Assembly (NCBI GenBank): GCA_030833605.1
Contig: JAURGV010000053.1
Span: 1 to 11,476 of the forward strand
DNA from: Rhodothermales bacterium
GTDB lineage: Bacteria > Bacteroidota > Rhodothermia > Rhodothermales > UBA10348
Length of the DNA: 11,476 bases
Direction: 5' to 3'
Below the pieces are notes generated by a model that worked only from the letters and a program-made list of their open reading frames with translations, had not been told where the DNA came from and searched no databases. The position numbers and the translations under genes are program-made. Below are positions 1 through 6,996 of the stretch, one piece after another; position 1 is the stretch's first letter, and every line of letters starts with the position of its first letter.

Positions 1-205
1 TGCGATTCAGAAGAACGGTCATTTCTTCAAGAACGCGGGTGATAGAAGCGATATCCGTTTCTTCACCTTGTAAAATGACTTGATTTCCGCGGGCCGTGAT
101 ATGCGTTTGCGGGAAAGTTAATTCGATGCGTTTTAGGTATATATCGTTAAAGCCAAAGAGCATTAGTGGCTCTGCTTTGTCGATCTCAATACGTTTTTCC
201 TTCAA
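1..205 (-). CDS. PhoH family ATPase, N-terminal part (gene continues past the left edge)
   Basis: Sixty-eight codons are readable on the minus strand before the window ends. They translate to a region with the segments EPLMLFGFNDIYLKRIE, ARGNQVILQGEE and TRVLEEMTVLLNR. This matches the N-terminal domain of PhoH-like proteins, where an LFG-N-LK pattern is followed by an ARG(D/N)-I-L-GEE pattern. The P-loop ATPase domain that defines the family would lie outside the window. PhoH-like proteins are cytoplasmic ATPases linked to RNA metabolism and phosphate or stress responses; their role is not well defined. The start is uncertain: no ATG occurs between the in-frame upstream TAA and residue 12. 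I chose TTG at 205-203 because family members begin just before this point, but no clear Shine-Dalgarno precedes it. The gene is divergent from dapF, with only 54 bases between them for both promoters. Confidence 0.8.
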   Translation of the reverse strand, partial: MKEKRIEIDKAEPLMLFGFNDIYLKRIELTFPQTHITARGNQVILQGEETDIASITRVLEEMTVLLNR

Positions 206-259
206 GACGGAGTATTTTGAAGACAGAAATGATTAAACGAACTGAAACGCCCTGTCAAT

Positions 260-1135
260 ATGCAGCTCCAATCCAAGAAACTAGTACTTGAATTTACAAA
301 AATGAGTGGCACTGGGAATGATTTTATTGTAATCGATAACAGATTCTATCATTTTTCTGGGCAAGAATTGTCTGAAATGGCTAAAAAGATGTGCCGAAGA
401 CGATTGGACGTTGGTGCAGATGGCCTTTTGGCGCTCGGAAACCCCTCATCAGAGGGGTCGCACTATCGCATGAGTTACTACAATGCAGACGGCTCATTAG
501 GCACAATGTGTGGTAATGGAGCTCGATGTTTGGCGCTTTACGCGTGGGATGCTGGGATTCAGGCTGATCTGCTTCGGTTTGATTCGGACGCGGGATTGTA
601 TGCAGCGACGGTAAACCGTCCAGAAGGGGTAGTCCGATTGTTTGTACCTGCCCCCAAGTCGTACCACCCCGAATTTAAAATGGATTCGGCGGGATCGGTG
701 AATGCTGTGGAAGAAATAGCAGGCGTCGGGCTAGGTCTTTGCCACTATATATGGACAGGAACGGAGCACCTGGTGGTGGAAGTTGCTGATGTTCATTGCA
801 TAGATGTGCCACTATTGGGTAAAAAACTACGTTTTGATCAAGCACTACAGCCTACCGGGGCGAATGTTAATTTTATTGCCCGGAAATCGTCCCATTCGAT
901 TCACGTCAGAACATTTGAGAAGGGGGTAGAAGCAGAGACGTTGGCTTGTGGAACGGGCTCCCTTGCCGCTGCGCTCGTTGGGTTTGATCGTGGAGTGGTT
1001 ACCGAGCAACCCGTCACCATTCACATGCCGGGAGGGGATCTACGCGTAGGATGGGAGGGAGAGGCATCCCAGCCGACTAACCTATTTCTTGAGGGTGAAG
1101 TAGCCGTCGTTTACCGAGCGACCACAGAAGTTTAA
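260..1135 (+). CDS. dapF: Diaminopimelate epimerase
   Basis: Converts LL-2,6-diaminopimelate to meso-diaminopimelate in the cytoplasm, without cofactor, by a two-cysteine acid-base mechanism. The product feeds peptidoglycan cross-linking and, through LysA, lysine. The 291-residue length is typical, slightly long. Visible hallmarks are the N-terminal FTKMSGTGNDFIVIDNR (residues 12-28), the first catalytic cysteine in MCGNGARC (Cys84), and the second in ETLACGTGS (Cys230). NADGS at about residues 75-79 and NVNF at 202-205 also fit the family. The start at 260 lacks a strong ribosome-binding site. The ATG at 302, directly before SGTGNDF, would cut into the first beta strand and is less likely. 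The gene stands alone, divergent from phoH and closed by the terminator at 1160-1193. The lysA gene of this window supplies the next step. Confidence 0.97.
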   Translation: MQLQSKKLVLEFTKMSGTGNDFIVIDNRFYHFSGQELSEMAKKMCRRRLDVGADGLLALGNPSSEGSHYRMSYYNADGSLGTMCGNGARCLALYAWDAGIQADLLRFDSDAGLYAATVNRPEGVVRLFVPAPKSYHPEFKMDSAGSVNAVEEIAGVGLGLCHYIWTGTEHLVVEVADVHCIDVPLLGKKLRFDQALQPTGANVNFIARKSSHSIHVRTFEKGVEAETLACGTGSLAAALVGFDRGVVTEQPVTIHMPGGDLRVGWEGEASQPTNLFLEGEVAVVYRATTEV

Positions 1136-1159
1136 ATAAGAGCACCCAAACGACGCAAA

Positions 1160-1193
1160 AAAGGCGGGGCTTCCAATAGGAAGCCCCGCCTTT
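1160..1193. terminator. Bidirectional intrinsic terminator between dapF and the PpiD-like gene
   Basis: A perfect 15-bp inverted repeat (arms AAAGGCGGGGCTTCC and GGAAGCCCCGCCTTT) encloses a 4-base AATA loop. On the plus strand a T-rich run (TTTGCATTTTT) follows. On the minus strand six T residues follow the GC-rich stem. It sits between convergent genes and can stop transcription from both sides. Confidence 0.95.
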
Positions 1194-1257
1194 GCATTTT
1201 TCCAGGGATCCGAGTCCCTACACCAATCGAAGGAGGCTTTAGCCCCTTCCAACCTTC

Positions 1258-3342
1258 CTATTGAAGGAATATCCGACGATTGTCAACGATGTCTGCTGAT
1301 TCGCGGAGCGCTGTAATCCACTGCGAACGAACCAAGCCTTGACGCTGGTTTTTCAATTGCTCGTAGAGTGCGGAATACTGGGTTGGATCTAGTGCCGCAG
1401 GTTGGTTAACGGTTGTTACCATCAACACATAAGCAGCATTTTCACCTTTAATCACGCTCGATGTGCTTCCTTCGGCCATTCCTAGAGCAGAGCCAACAAA
1501 TTTTGGATCTCTACCAATACCTGGAACGACCATATTGGAGAAGGAAAGTCCTTCGGCAGTCTGTTCGGTTGAGCCCGTAGCTGCAGCCAAACCATCGAAT
1601 CCACCTGATAGCGCATCGGCTAGTTTTTTAGCCTGAATCGTAGCTTTCAGATCGTTGCGCAAGCGAGGCTCAAGCTGATCTTTTACATCTTCAAAAGGAC
1701 GGAAGCCCTCTTTATTGACTTTAGATACCTGAGCGACCACAAAATCGTTGTTTAGCTCAATAACAGGTGATATATCACCCACTTCGGCCGTTTCCAGAAA
1801 GGAGATCAACGAACGGCTGTTACCCAATCCAGGAATGAACTGTTGTTCTTCTTCAATAGAAACAGCTTGAATGGTCATTCCCTTTTTACCGGCTTCATCT
1901 GTGAAATCGCCGCCTTCGGTAGCAAAATATTGCAGATCATCCAGGGATGCTTGCGCACGATTCAAGGTCTGAACGCTTGCGCGCAACGATAACGTGAAGT
2001 CAGCTAATTGTGCTTCCTGAGTGGCTTTTTCGGTCACCATAATAAGGTGATAGCCAAACTGCGTTGAAACCGGGCCAACTACGCGACCAATCGTCGCACT
2101 AAAGGCTGCTTTTTCGAAAGGCTCAACCATTCTACCTGGTCCAAACCAACCCAAATCGCCGCCACGTGACGCTGTTCCATCGGCTGAATGAAGACGTGCC
2201 ATTTCAGCAAAGTCCGCACCATTTTGAAGCTGGCGACGGATATCGTCAGCCCGTGTTTTAGCCGCTGCACGTGCTGCATCGTCGCCTTCAGCAGCTCTGA
2301 ACAAAATGTGAGACGCTTTAACGGCTTGTTCTTTAGGAGCACGAACGTCAACTATTTTCACCAAATGAACTTGTCCATTTGAAATCAGCGGGCCTACTAC
2401 GTCGCCTTTGGTCGGGTTGGCGAACACGGCAGCTGCCAGTTGTTCGTCAATCTCATCAGGTCGGGTATAGGTGCCTGTGAAAGGTGATTCCGAGCCATTA
2501 CGAACCATGAACAACGAATCATCTTCAGCCGTCATAAAGGATTCTTTAAGCACGGAAAGGTCAGAAAACACGACTGCGGTGTCTTCTTTGGTCGGAGCCT
2601 TTGAAAGAGTCACGTACGAAAGATTGTATGTTTTCTTTTGTTTGAACTCGTCTTTGTTTTCGTTGTAAAATTTGCGCAGATCGGAATCATCGTAGGTGAT
2701 TTCCGCATCTGGTAGTGCGGTGTATCGCAGCGCGACGTACCGAACGTTTACAGAAGCATTTTGGCGAAAATGTTCTTGATTTACATCAGCTTGGGTAACC
2801 CGGACCGAAGCGGTCACTAGGTTTTCAAGCTTCTGGCGGCGGCGTTCGCTTCGGATATATTCTTCAATATTCACCCAGTCGGCAGTTGCTTCAGGATTTG
2901 AAATAAAGTTTTGAAGTAACGTCCGATCAACCCCACCGGCACCATCGCTGAAATAAGCTTTGATGATGGGATGAGGATCCGCGCCTTGGATCATCTTAAT
3001 CAGCTCTTCATCGGAAACGTCTAGGCCGAGTCGTTCCATTTCCTGTTCGCGCAATTTGGCGTCAACCAATTGGTTGAACACGCCATCGCGGGTTTGGTCC
3101 AGCATCTGAGGAGGCATGCTGTCGCCGGTCTGATTCTGATAGCTTTGAACTTGTTGGTCTACGGCCTGATTGAATTCATCAATCGTAATGGGGTCGCCAT
3201 TCACCGTACCAATGTTGTTGCTCAAGTTTCCAACGGCATCCAATCCGCCTGAATCCTGAAGGACCCAGATTACGCCGAAAGCAAAAACAAGAATCCAAAG
3301 GATTACTCCGGTGTTTTCCCGAAGATTATTCATAACGCCCAT
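1258..3342 (-). CDS. Membrane-anchored peptidyl-prolyl cis-trans isomerase, PpiD/SurA type
   Basis: A 694-residue folding factor, probably tethered to the inner membrane with its bulk in the periplasm. Residues 12-29 form one hydrophobic anchor just after a short N-terminus. A SurA/PpiD-like N-terminal chaperone region follows (about 40-215), with the entry pattern GTVNGDPITIDEFNQA. The parvulin rotamase domain covers about 341-440: SHILF at 344-348, GGDLGWFGPG at 394-403, FGYHLI at 429-434. The remaining 250 residues form a further chaperone-like region ending in ADIVDNRR, a tail I associate with Bacteroidota-type PpiD proteins. The first ATG is preferred because GAGG lies 7 bases before it; the ATG three codons in is an alternative. 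The gene follows the sigma-like gene on the same strand after about 270 bases that contain a strong hairpin, so it probably has its own promoter. Catalytic activity is inferred; some PpiD rotamase domains are inactive. Confidence 0.92.
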   Translation of the reverse strand: MGVMNNLRENTGVILWILVFAFGVIWVLQDSGGLDAVGNLSNNIGTVNGDPITIDEFNQAVDQQVQSYQNQTGDSMPPQMLDQTRDGVFNQLVDAKLREQEMERLGLDVSDEELIKMIQGADPHPIIKAYFSDGAGGVDRTLLQNFISNPEATADWVNIEEYIRSERRRQKLENLVTASVRVTQADVNQEHFRQNASVNVRYVALRYTALPDAEITYDDSDLRKFYNENKDEFKQKKTYNLSYVTLSKAPTKEDTAVVFSDLSVLKESFMTAEDDSLFMVRNGSESPFTGTYTRPDEIDEQLAAAVFANPTKGDVVGPLISNGQVHLVKIVDVRAPKEQAVKASHILFRAAEGDDAARAAAKTRADDIRRQLQNGADFAEMARLHSADGTASRGGDLGWFGPGRMVEPFEKAAFSATIGRVVGPVSTQFGYHLIMVTEKATQEAQLADFTLSLRASVQTLNRAQASLDDLQYFATEGGDFTDEAGKKGMTIQAVSIEEEQQFIPGLGNSRSLISFLETAEVGDISPVIELNNDFVVAQVSKVNKEGFRPFEDVKDQLEPRLRNDLKATIQAKKLADALSGGFDGLAAATGSTEQTAEGLSFSNMVVPGIGRDPKFVGSALGMAEGSTSSVIKGENAAYVLMVTTVNQPAALDPTQYSALYEQLKNQRQGLVRSQWITALRESADIVDNRRIFLQ

Positions 3343-3401
3343 GGACGAACCTCTATCACACTCAAATGGAGTGAGCTGTATTTGTCTGAGAAAGTGTATT
3401 T

Positions 3402-3418
3402 GTGCTGCTAGTCAGCAC
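3402..3418. repeat. Small inverted repeat in the leader of the PpiD-like gene
   Basis: GTGCTG and CAGCAC form a 6-bp perfect inverted repeat with a 5-base spacer, 60-76 bases upstream of the isomerase start. It could fold in the mRNA leader or bind a protein. The size is within what chance allows. Confidence 0.25.
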
Positions 3419-3495
3419 GATTAGCGTCGAAGTATTGTTTTTCCGCACTTCGCGCCAAGCCTATTAATATACTGAATTTTAAATCAATTGTTCGC

Positions 3496-3516
3496 TGTTT
3501 TATCCAGGATAAAACA
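3496..3516. promoter_or_regulatory. 21-bp perfect palindrome upstream of the PpiD-like gene, possible operator
   Basis: The arms TGTTTTATCC and GGATAAAACA are exact inverted copies around a single central A. The site lies about 155 bases upstream of the isomerase start. On the minus strand it is followed by an AT-rich stretch (about 3467-3490) that could contain a promoter, though I found no convincing -10/-35 pair. With a one-base centre it is unlikely to be an RNA hairpin, and no T-run follows. It looks like a dimeric regulator site. I do not recognise it as a known operator. Confidence 0.45.
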
Positions 3517-3538
3517 TGGAATAGAGATGAAAAGAGTA

Positions 3539-3585
3539 GGGGGGCGCGGCAAAATCGGTCTTAAACCGATTATGCCGCGCCCCCC
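3539..3585 (-). terminator. Long hairpin after the sigma-like gene, probable terminator
   Basis: The outer arms (3539-3551 and 3573-3585, GC-rich, GGGGGGCGCGGCA type) pair over 13 bp. After one A/A mismatch the inner arms AATCGGT and ACCGATT add 7 bp around a 5-base loop. On the minus strand a moderately T-rich tract (TACTCTTTTCAT) follows, which suits termination of the sigma-like gene ending at 3609. The T-run is weaker than usual for an intrinsic terminator. Confidence 0.7.
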
Positions 3586-3608
3586 ATTAGCCTCCCTCTC
3601 AAAAAAAT

Positions 3609-4094
3609 CTAGGCTGCCCGGTTTGAAACCATGGCCAACTGACCACGCAGGGTTTTCAAAACTTTTGCCAATATCTGGCTGATTCGGGCTTCTGTGCGAT
3701 CCATTAAGCCTGCAATTTCGCGAAGGGTAAGATCTTCGAAATAATACAGAGCTAGAATGGTTTGTTCGCGTTCGGGCAATTCTTTAATCAGTGTGCCAAT
3801 GTAATCTTTCAACGATTCCGTATCGATGGCTTCAAAAGCAAGCATCGTGTCTTCGTTAGGAATGGACTCAACCACTGTGTGGTCGCCTTCTGAATCAACA
3901 GGGGAGTGCAGCGAGAGCGAAAAACGGCACTGTGCATCTCTTAAAAGGGTGTGATACTCGATTAATGAGATATCCAAATGTTCTGCAACGGCTCCATCGG
4001 AAGGTTCTTCGCCGAGTTTTTGCCGTAAGGTGTCCATTGCGCGGTGCGCTTCTGCCAGCATCCGACGACGCTCGCGAGGGCAGCGATAGAACAA
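3609..4094 (-). CDS. Sigma-28 (FliA/WhiG-like) sigma factor fragment: regions 3 and 4 only
   Basis: The 161-residue product matches the C-terminal part of FliA/WhiG-type sigma factors. Region 3 is residues about 5-60: PRERRR, corresponding to the PRSVRR of full-length relatives, then AHRAMDTLRQKLGEEPSD and AEHLDIS. Region 4 is about 104-152: LPEREQTILALYYFEDLTLREIAG, then the recognition helix TEARISQI. Region 2, which binds the -10 element and core polymerase, is absent; full-length relatives have about 230-260 residues. The reading frame meets an upstream TAG at about 4140, and rpmA lies beyond, so the missing part is not nearby in another frame. The TTG start at 4094 has AGAGGG 8 bases before it, but both are inside the rpmA terminator. 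An internal ATG at 4061-4059 lacks a ribosome-binding site. The frame is open to its end and the helix-turn-helix looks intact. It could be a recent remnant, a short regulator, or an assembly junction. Confidence 0.72.
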   Translation of the reverse strand: MFYRCPRERRRMLAEAHRAMDTLRQKLGEEPSDGAVAEHLDISLIEYHTLLRDAQCRFSLSLHSPVDSEGDHTVVESIPNEDTMLAFEAIDTESLKDYIGTLIKELPEREQTILALYYFEDLTLREIAGLMDRTEARISQILAKVLKTLRGQLAMVSNRAA

Positions 4095-4096
4095 AA

Positions 4097-4130
4097 AAAG
4101 GTCCCTCTTCCGGAAGGAAAAGGGACCTTT
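4097..4130 (-). terminator. Intrinsic terminator of the rplU-rpmA operon
   Basis: A 10-bp stem (AAAGGTCCCT and AGGGACCTTT) continues inward after one mismatch as TTCC/GGAA. On the minus strand the stem is followed by a T7 run, the usual layout of a rho-independent terminator, 25 bases after the rpmA stop. The T-run overlaps the TTG start proposed for the sigma-like fragment. Confidence 0.9.
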
Positions 4131-4154
4131 AAAAACAAACTATGCAGATCAGAT

Positions 4155-4415
4155 CTAAGCAGTAGTTGGATCGATGTGAACAAATTTTCTTTTGCCGACA
4201 CCAGTAGCAAAACGTACGGTTCCAGCGGCTGTTGCAAACAATGTATCGTCACCACCGCGACCAACATTGTCACCAGGATGGAATTTCGTGCCTCTCTGAC
4301 GAACCACGATTGCACCTGATTTAACAAATTCACCACCAAAAGCCTTGATTCCTAGCATCTTGGGGTTGGAGTCGCGACCATTCTTGGTGGACCCCATTCC
4401 TTTCTTATGAGCCAT
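4155..4415 (-). CDS. rpmA: 50S ribosomal protein L27
   Basis: A large-subunit ribosomal protein whose N-terminal tail reaches toward the peptidyl transferase centre. The 86-residue length is normal. The start MAHKKGMGSTKNGRDSN is the classic L27 N-terminus, without the cleavable extension known from Firmicutes. It continues with KAFGGEFVKSGAIVVRQRG and FHPGDNVGRGGDDTLFA, both highly conserved. A strong GGAGG site lies 6 bases before the ATG. It follows rplU after 20 bases on the same strand, the near-universal order, and the terminator at 4097-4130 closes the operon. Confidence 0.99.
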   Translation of the reverse strand: MAHKKGMGSTKNGRDSNPKMLGIKAFGGEFVKSGAIVVRQRGTKFHPGDNVGRGGDDTLFATAAGTVRFATGVGKRKFVHIDPTTA

Positions 4416-4435
4416 TGTAGACCTCCAAGTTTGGG

Positions 4436-4828
4436 TTATTCAGCAGCTTCTGTAGCTTCTGCTTTTGGTTTAGTCGCTTTCGGGGTAGCTTTTTTAGCTG
4501 CTTTTTTTGCAGAGCCAGTTCCTGAAAGAGATTCAATTTTTACTTGCGTGTACGGCTGGCGATGTCCGTTTTTCACTTTGTAGTGCTTACGACGTTTTTT
4601 CTTGAAGACCAAGACTTTGTCAGCCCGAACGTGTTCAATAACCGTAGCTTCGACTGAAGCACCATCAATGACAGGTGTTCCTACTGTAATATTTTCGCCA
4701 TCTGCCATCAACAAGACTTTATCAAAAGTCAGTTTGCTGTTAGCGGCAGCTTCGTTTTTTGGAATGTACAGGGTATCGTCTTTTGATACTTTGTACTGCT
4801 TTCCAGCAATTTCAACTATTGCGTACAT
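4436..4828 (-). CDS. rplU: 50S ribosomal protein L21
   Basis: A large-subunit protein that binds 23S rRNA. The first ~100 residues are canonical L21: MYAIVEIAGKQYKVSKDD, then VLLMADGENITVGTPVIDGA and KVLVFKKKRRKHYKVKNGHRQ, with the RQPYT motif. About 27 residues follow the usual end near IESLSG, rich in Lys, Ala, Thr and Glu (SAKKAAKKATPKATKPKAEA and on). They are probably disordered and basic, so they could contact rRNA. Standard L21 has about 103 residues, so the 130-residue length comes from this tail. The start has a modest purine-rich AAAGAAGAG upstream. It is first in the rplU-rpmA operon, with a leader holding two small palindromes. Confidence 0.98.
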   Translation of the reverse strand: MYAIVEIAGKQYKVSKDDTLYIPKNEAAANSKLTFDKVLLMADGENITVGTPVIDGASVEATVIEHVRADKVLVFKKKRRKHYKVKNGHRQPYTQVKIESLSGTGSAKKAAKKATPKATKPKAEATEAAE

Positions 4829-4885
4829 TATGTTCTCTTCTTTCGAGCGCCGGGGTGATTACCGACGCGAGAGTTCGATCGTTGC

Positions 4886-4913
4886 GCTGATTCAGCTTTT
4901 ACGCTGTTACAGC
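4886..4913. promoter_or_regulatory. Tandem pair of small palindromes between rplU and the FAH gene
   Basis: Two 11-base palindromes, GCTGATTCAGC (4886-4896) and GCTGTTACAGC (4903-4913), share the GCTG-N3-CAGC frame and repeat 17 bases apart. They lie 58-85 bases upstream of rplU and 28-55 upstream of the proposed FAH start. In the rplU transcript they could form two 4-bp hairpins, or alternative pairings between units. In DNA they could be paired operators for a dimer. I cannot assign a regulator. Confidence 0.45.
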
Positions 4914-4940
4914 AGGAATAGGTAAGGGAGTTGGGTCGAG

Positions 4941-5666
4941 GTGACAAAACCGCCTAGCCCACTAATTTACAACATTTATTTACCCGAATCAAACCCTACT
5001 ATGCGTGAACTATTTCGAATTTCAGATCAAATTGAAACGTTTCGTCCCGGAAAACTGCTTTGCATAGGGCGAAATTATGCTAAACACGCCAAGGAATTAG
5101 GAAATGAAGTCCCAGAAGATCCGATGGTTTTTCTAAAACCTGCTTCGGCTTTAATAGAATCGGGAGAAGAAATTGTCATTCCTCGCGCGTCCAGCGACGT
5201 GCATCACGAGGTAGAGTTGGTCTGTTTAATTGGTAAAGCGGGAAAAGATATTCCAGAAAGCAAGGCCTTAGAGCATATCGCGGGGTTTGCTGTGGGATTA
5301 GATATGACGGCACGGGATATTCAATCGAAAGCCAAAGCGAAGGGCCATCCTTGGAGTGTTGCAAAAGGATACGACACGTTTGCACCGCTGGGCGAATTTG
5401 CCCCGCCACATGCCCTTAGGCATATCCAAAACACGCACATTGAGTTACAAGTAAACGGAGAGACCCGGCAAAGTGGAAATACTAATGAGATGATATTCTC
5501 GGTAGCTTACCTGATACATTGGTGCAGTTCCATTTTTACGCTAATGCCTGGTGATTTGCTCTTTACCGGCACACCCGAAGGCGTCAGCCAAGTGCATCCC
5601 GGCGACCAATTGGTTGCGAAAATTGAAGGATTGCCATCACTAACGGTAGGGGTGCGAGCTGCATAA
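4941..5666 (+). CDS. Fumarylacetoacetate hydrolase (FAH) family protein
   Basis: A cytoplasmic metal-dependent hydrolase or decarboxylase of the short FAH family, which includes acylpyruvases, oxaloacetate decarboxylases and HpcE/YcgM-type isomerases. Visible hallmarks are CIGRNYAKHAKELGNEVP (41-58, with the family His at 49), the metal-binding pair in HHEVEL (Glu90, Glu92), Asp121 in VGLDMTARD, the conserved lysine in AKGYDTFAPLG (Lys142), and FTGTPEGV near 208-215. All expected metal ligands are present. The GTG start at 4941 has AAGGGAG 10 bases upstream. An in-frame ATG at 5001 would give 221 residues, closer to the usual 200-220, but lacks a ribosome-binding site. The gene is divergent from rplU and converges on lysA with 42 bases between. 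The sequence alone does not fix the substrate, and its neighbours do not suggest one. Confidence 0.9.
   Translation: MTKPPSPLIYNIYLPESNPTMRELFRISDQIETFRPGKLLCIGRNYAKHAKELGNEVPEDPMVFLKPASALIESGEEIVIPRASSDVHHEVELVCLIGKAGKDIPESKALEHIAGFAVGLDMTARDIQSKAKAKGHPWSVAKGYDTFAPLGEFAPPHALRHIQNTHIELQVNGETRQSGNTNEMIFSVAYLIHWCSSIFTLMPGDLLFTGTPEGVSQVHPGDQLVAKIEGLPSLTVGVRAA
4964..4992 (-). promoter_or_regulatory. Candidate promoter of the rplU-rpmA operon
   Basis: On the minus strand TTGATT (4992-4987) and TAAATT (4969-4964) are separated by exactly 17 bases, four of six matches each to the sigma-70 consensus. This would place the transcript start near 4957 and give rplU a leader of about 130 bases containing both palindromes. 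It lies inside the 5' end of the divergent FAH gene if that gene starts at 4941. Bacteroidota promoters often differ from this consensus, so the call is tentative. Confidence 0.3.
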
Positions 5667-5708
5667 GACGGTTTTGAGAGCCGCGATTTTACGCAAGAAC
5701 ACCACAGT

Positions 5709-6935
5709 TTAGAGGCCGTTGAGGGCGTTTTCCGCTATGGATTCCGCCGTTTTACGTTGCCTGATGACTCTCCATTCACCACAGGGGGCATCCACAAATA
5801 TTTCTGCTGGGAGCGATCTCATATTGTAGGAGTTTGCCATGGACATACCGTAGGCCCCGGTGTCCAAAACCGCAACCAAGTCGCCTTCCCTCAGCTGCTG
5901 AACCATGCGCCCTTTTGCAAAGAAATCAGCCGATTCGCAAATATTGCCTACGACATCATAACGATGAAGTGGGCCGTCGGGATTGGAAAGGTTTACCACC
6001 TCGTGGTAGGCTCCATACATGGCCGGTCGAACCAAGTGATTCATTCCTGAATCCACCCCGGCAAACGTAATGTGCTCCGTGGGCTTGATAGTGTTTACTG
6101 TCGCCAGCAAAACACCACATTCAGCCGTGAAAAACCGGCCGGGTTCAAACCAAATCTGAAGATGTTTTGCCGGATGTTGTTTGATAAACGACTGTAGAGG
6201 GGCAACGATTTTTGAAGCAAACTCATGCATGGGTAGGCCCGATTCGTCCGCCTTATAGGGAATGCCTAGCCCGCCGCCCAAATTGATAAAGTGAAGGTCG
6301 TCGAATAAAAGCGACGTGCTGAGCATCACGGAAATTGCCTTCCACAGGGTATCTGCGTCTAAAATGCCGCTTCCAATATGCTGGTGGAGTCCTCGGACCT
6401 TTAACGAATAGGTGCTGGCGATCGTCTTGATGGCTTCAATCTGCTCAACCGGGATTCCAAACTTGCTCTCCGCTCCGGCCGTGATAACATGCTTGTGATG
6501 CCCCGCTCCAATTTGCGGGTTTAAACGAACACAAACCTCTGAACCCGGATACGCTTTCCCCAATTTTTCCAGCCGGGACAATTCACCCACATTGAGGATT
6601 ACACCGTGTTTTTTGGCCAAGTGCATTTCTTCGTCCGTCATGTTATTGGCGGAAAACAGGATTTTTTCTTTTGGAAACCCCATTTTGAGGGCGAGAAGCA
6701 GCTCGCCAGGAGAAACGGCATCTATACCCAGGCCTTCCGACTTCATCCGTTCCATTACAGGAATAGATTGGTTGGCTTTCATGGCATACAACAGCTGTAG
6801 CGGCAGTCCGGTCAGGTGATGTTTTAACGTGTTTATCTTTTCTGAAAGGATATCATCAAAATAAACGTAAGTAGGCGTGCCGCAACAAGCGGCTATCGAA
6901 AGAAGGGTCTCGGAATGAGGAACGGACTTGAACAT
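5709..6935 (-). CDS. lysA: Diaminopimelate decarboxylase
   Basis: Pyridoxal-phosphate enzyme that decarboxylates meso-diaminopimelate to L-lysine, the last step of the DAP pathway; it acts as a dimer in the cytoplasm. The 408-residue length is typical. The PLP lysine is Lys53 in YAMKANQ. HQHIGSG (184-190) and GGGLGIPY (220-227) bind the cofactor, EPGR is at 264-267, and GNICESADF (330-338) supplies the active-site Cys333 contributed across the dimer. DTGAYG at 358-363 is also conserved. I prefer lysA to ornithine/arginine or carboxynorspermidine decarboxylase because of EPGR and CESAD; the related enzymes usually differ there. The start lacks a strong Shine-Dalgarno. It lies 61 bases after the SLC12-type gene on the same strand with no terminator seen between, so cotranscription is possible. 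Confidence 0.94.
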   Translation of the reverse strand: MFKSVPHSETLLSIAACCGTPTYVYFDDILSEKINTLKHHLTGLPLQLLYAMKANQSIPVMERMKSEGLGIDAVSPGELLLALKMGFPKEKILFSANNMTDEEMHLAKKHGVILNVGELSRLEKLGKAYPGSEVCVRLNPQIGAGHHKHVITAGAESKFGIPVEQIEAIKTIASTYSLKVRGLHQHIGSGILDADTLWKAISVMLSTSLLFDDLHFINLGGGLGIPYKADESGLPMHEFASKIVAPLQSFIKQHPAKHLQIWFEPGRFFTAECGVLLATVNTIKPTEHITFAGVDSGMNHLVRPAMYGAYHEVVNLSNPDGPLHRYDVVGNICESADFFAKGRMVQQLREGDLVAVLDTGAYGMSMANSYNMRSLPAEIFVDAPCGEWRVIRQRKTAESIAENALNGL

Positions 6936-6996
6936 AGCGGTGAGCGAACAAGAATCGGATTGAAATAGGTGGGGAAGAGGAGAACGAATTCACGAC

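Noticed and set aside
1204..1225. A T-arm-like stretch (AGGGA, loop, TCCCT, then TACACCAA) resembling the 3' end of a tRNA.
   Set aside because: No acceptor partner, D-arm or anticodon arm fits upstream, where the dapF terminator lies. The stem is short and the loop does not match the TTCRANY consensus.
1228..1250. An additional terminator hairpin (GGAGGC/GCCCC type) directly after the PpiD-like stop.
   Set aside because: The stem has mismatches and no T-run follows on the minus strand; the strong hairpin at 1160-1193 explains termination.
260..6935. A lysine-biosynthesis operon linking dapF and lysA.
   Set aside because: They are on opposite strands, 4.6 kb apart, with unrelated genes and terminators between them.
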